This document shows positions 62,733-64,000 of a DNA stretch of 64,000 nt, piece after piece (position 1 is the first letter of the stretch; the number at the start of each line of letters is the position of its first letter). Below the pieces are notes generated by a model. The model searched no databases. It had not been told where the DNA came from and saw only the letters and a program-made list of their open reading frames with translations. Both the position numbers and the translations under genes were made by a program. The DNA comes from Sipunculus nudus. Taxonomy: Eukaryota > Annelida > Sipuncula > Golfingiida > Sipunculidae. The stretch covers positions 20,153,576-20,217,575 of the forward strand of contig CM049309.1 in the NCBI GenBank assembly GCA_026874595.1. The letters are read 5' to 3'.

Positions 62733-64000
62733 TATATAGACATTGGTTATGGGATGATGTATTTTTAAATTGGGGTCATGACCTTTCCTATAAGAGTGGC
62801 CTTGACCTTGAATAATGCCATATATGGTGAAAATCACACAAAATCATAAATATCTCAATAAGGGATGCATGGATTCGTCCAAAAATCAAATTGACTGAAG
62901 ATCTTGGATAGCTTTGTCTTTTGCGCAAGACAGGCACCCCCTTTTGTCTTTCTCTTGTTTTCATGCCTTTAATACCAGATCATTGCCACTTGACAGTACT
63001 GTAAGCATTTAAAGTCTAAAACTTATTGACAGACTGGGCTGAAATTGTGAATGTACGTTGATCTTGGATACCTTCATCTTGTGTTCAAAACTGATGGCAC
63101 CATCTGAAATTGTTTGCCATGGCGTCCAAAAATTGGGTTAAAATTGCTCATATCTTAGGAGTGGTTAAAGGTTTTGGTCTGAAATTTGACAGGTCCATCC
63201 TTCTTGGAAAGTTTTCACATAAACCAGACAGGTGGTGCCACCTACTTTCCCTTTATGTAGAATAAATTTATGCCATATTCTGAGGATTGATTTGCCCTTT
63301 TGGTCTGAAATTGTGCCTATCCATAGATCTTGCACTCCTCCATCTTTTACTCAAGACTGGTGGTGCCATCTGCAATCTTTCAGCTGTGTCGTCCATCTGT
63401 ACATGTGCTTTTTTGGTGAAAATTGCTTAAAACTCCAGGATGCTTCAAGGTATTTGTCTGAAATTTAGCATGTCCATCCATCTTTGAAAGTTTTTCTCTT
63501 AAACTAGACAGATGGCTCCACCTACCTTTCCGTTTGTGTAGAATAAATAAATGCCTTTTTCTGTGGAGTGATTTGGCCTATTGGCCTGAAATTGTGCATA
63601 TCCATAGATCTTGGACTCCTCCATCTTGTATGCAAGACTGGTGGTGCCATCTGCAATTGTTTTGCCATGGTGTCCTTCTGTACATTTGTTTCAGATAACA
63701 ATTGCTTATATTTCCAGAGTGGTTCAAGGTATTGGCCTTAAATTTGGCATGTCTATTAATCATGGAAAATTTTCTCATAGACCAGACAGGTTGCGCCACC
63801 TATCTTCCCTTTTTTGTAGAATAAATTTAATGCTCCTTTCTTAGGACAGGTGTGCTGTATTGGTCTGAGACTGCATTAACCATAGATCTTGGCCTCCTCC
63901 ATCTTGTATGCAAGACTGGTGGCACCATCTGCCATTTTTTCGTTTGGTGTCCACCTGAACATTTGTTTAAGATGAAAATTGCTCATATCTGAGGAGTCCT
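62733..64000 (+). repeat. Palindrome-family repeats to the window edge
   Basis: Continues the interrupted repeat with 'ggggtcatgacctttcct', 'gaccttgaccttgaa' and a series of decayed boxes (63,231; 63,359; 63,639; 63,789; about 63,918), with 'ctgaaattgtgcatatccat' and 'cttggactcctccatcttgt' between them. Spacing is about 130-150 or 280 bp. It continues beyond the window. Confidence 0.85.

Overview
The window is animal nuclear DNA: AT-rich, gene-poor and repeat-dense, with splice-like GT/AG borders, long (TA)n, (GA)n and (GT)n microsatellites, decayed LINEs and many DNA-transposon ends. Dispersed repeats that open with agctcagctgactgagagtc-type sequence followed by gtccgtccgtt, and repeats carrying gtgaccttgacctt, suggest a lophotrochozoan, most likely a marine mollusc. 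That placement rests on recalled repeat style, not on a search. There are no operons, CRISPR arrays or recognisable rRNA or tRNA genes.

Layout. 0-3.3 kb is a tandem repeat field: six ~340-bp units, then ~130/150-bp units, each centred on the palindrome GGTGGCGCCACC or a decayed form. 4.05-4.75 kb is a separate ~140-bp tandem repeat, and 6.35-7.65 kb returns to the palindrome family. 7.7-12.6 kb shows no supported gene. 12.64-16.02 kb is a large inverted repeat (fold-back) holding nested transposon ends, a TTAA-flanked MITE and a 21-bp palindromic minisatellite. 16.0-19.7 kb is AT-rich spacer. 19.74-23.58 kb (minus) carries the only long intact gene: a 1,280-residue protein with an N-terminal zinc-knuckle-like motif, four 28-residue tandem repeats, a Crypton-like tyrosine recombinase domain and a separate C-terminal helical-looking domain. 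27.0-28.2 kb is a frameshifted LINE reverse transcriptase remnant. 28.80-30.16 kb is a terminal-inverted-repeat (TIR) element built of 'atgccgaa' repeats. 32.60-36.29 kb is a CACTG-ended DNA element containing a three-exon gene remnant in a consistent phase. 38.75-42.92 kb is another long-TIR element; a second 1,251-bp element with perfect 21-bp TIRs has landed in a (TA)n tract inside its right arm. 43.0-44.3 kb repeats parts of that element's interior. 45.3-46.7 kb holds two more LINE tails. 48-56 kb is spacer with a few isolated exon-like stretches. 51.8-64 kb returns to the palindrome-family repeats, interrupted at 61,273-62,732 by a CAGTRAAACC-ended transposon whose empty site survives in the related repeat near 6,970.

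The parts do not form a pathway. The window is best read as a transposon graveyard around one conserved recombinase-derived gene. The most interesting items are that gene, the spliced gene remnant in the CACTG element, the nested TA-targeted element with its CTCGCCTAGGCGAG array, and the palindrome shared by otherwise different tandem repeats.
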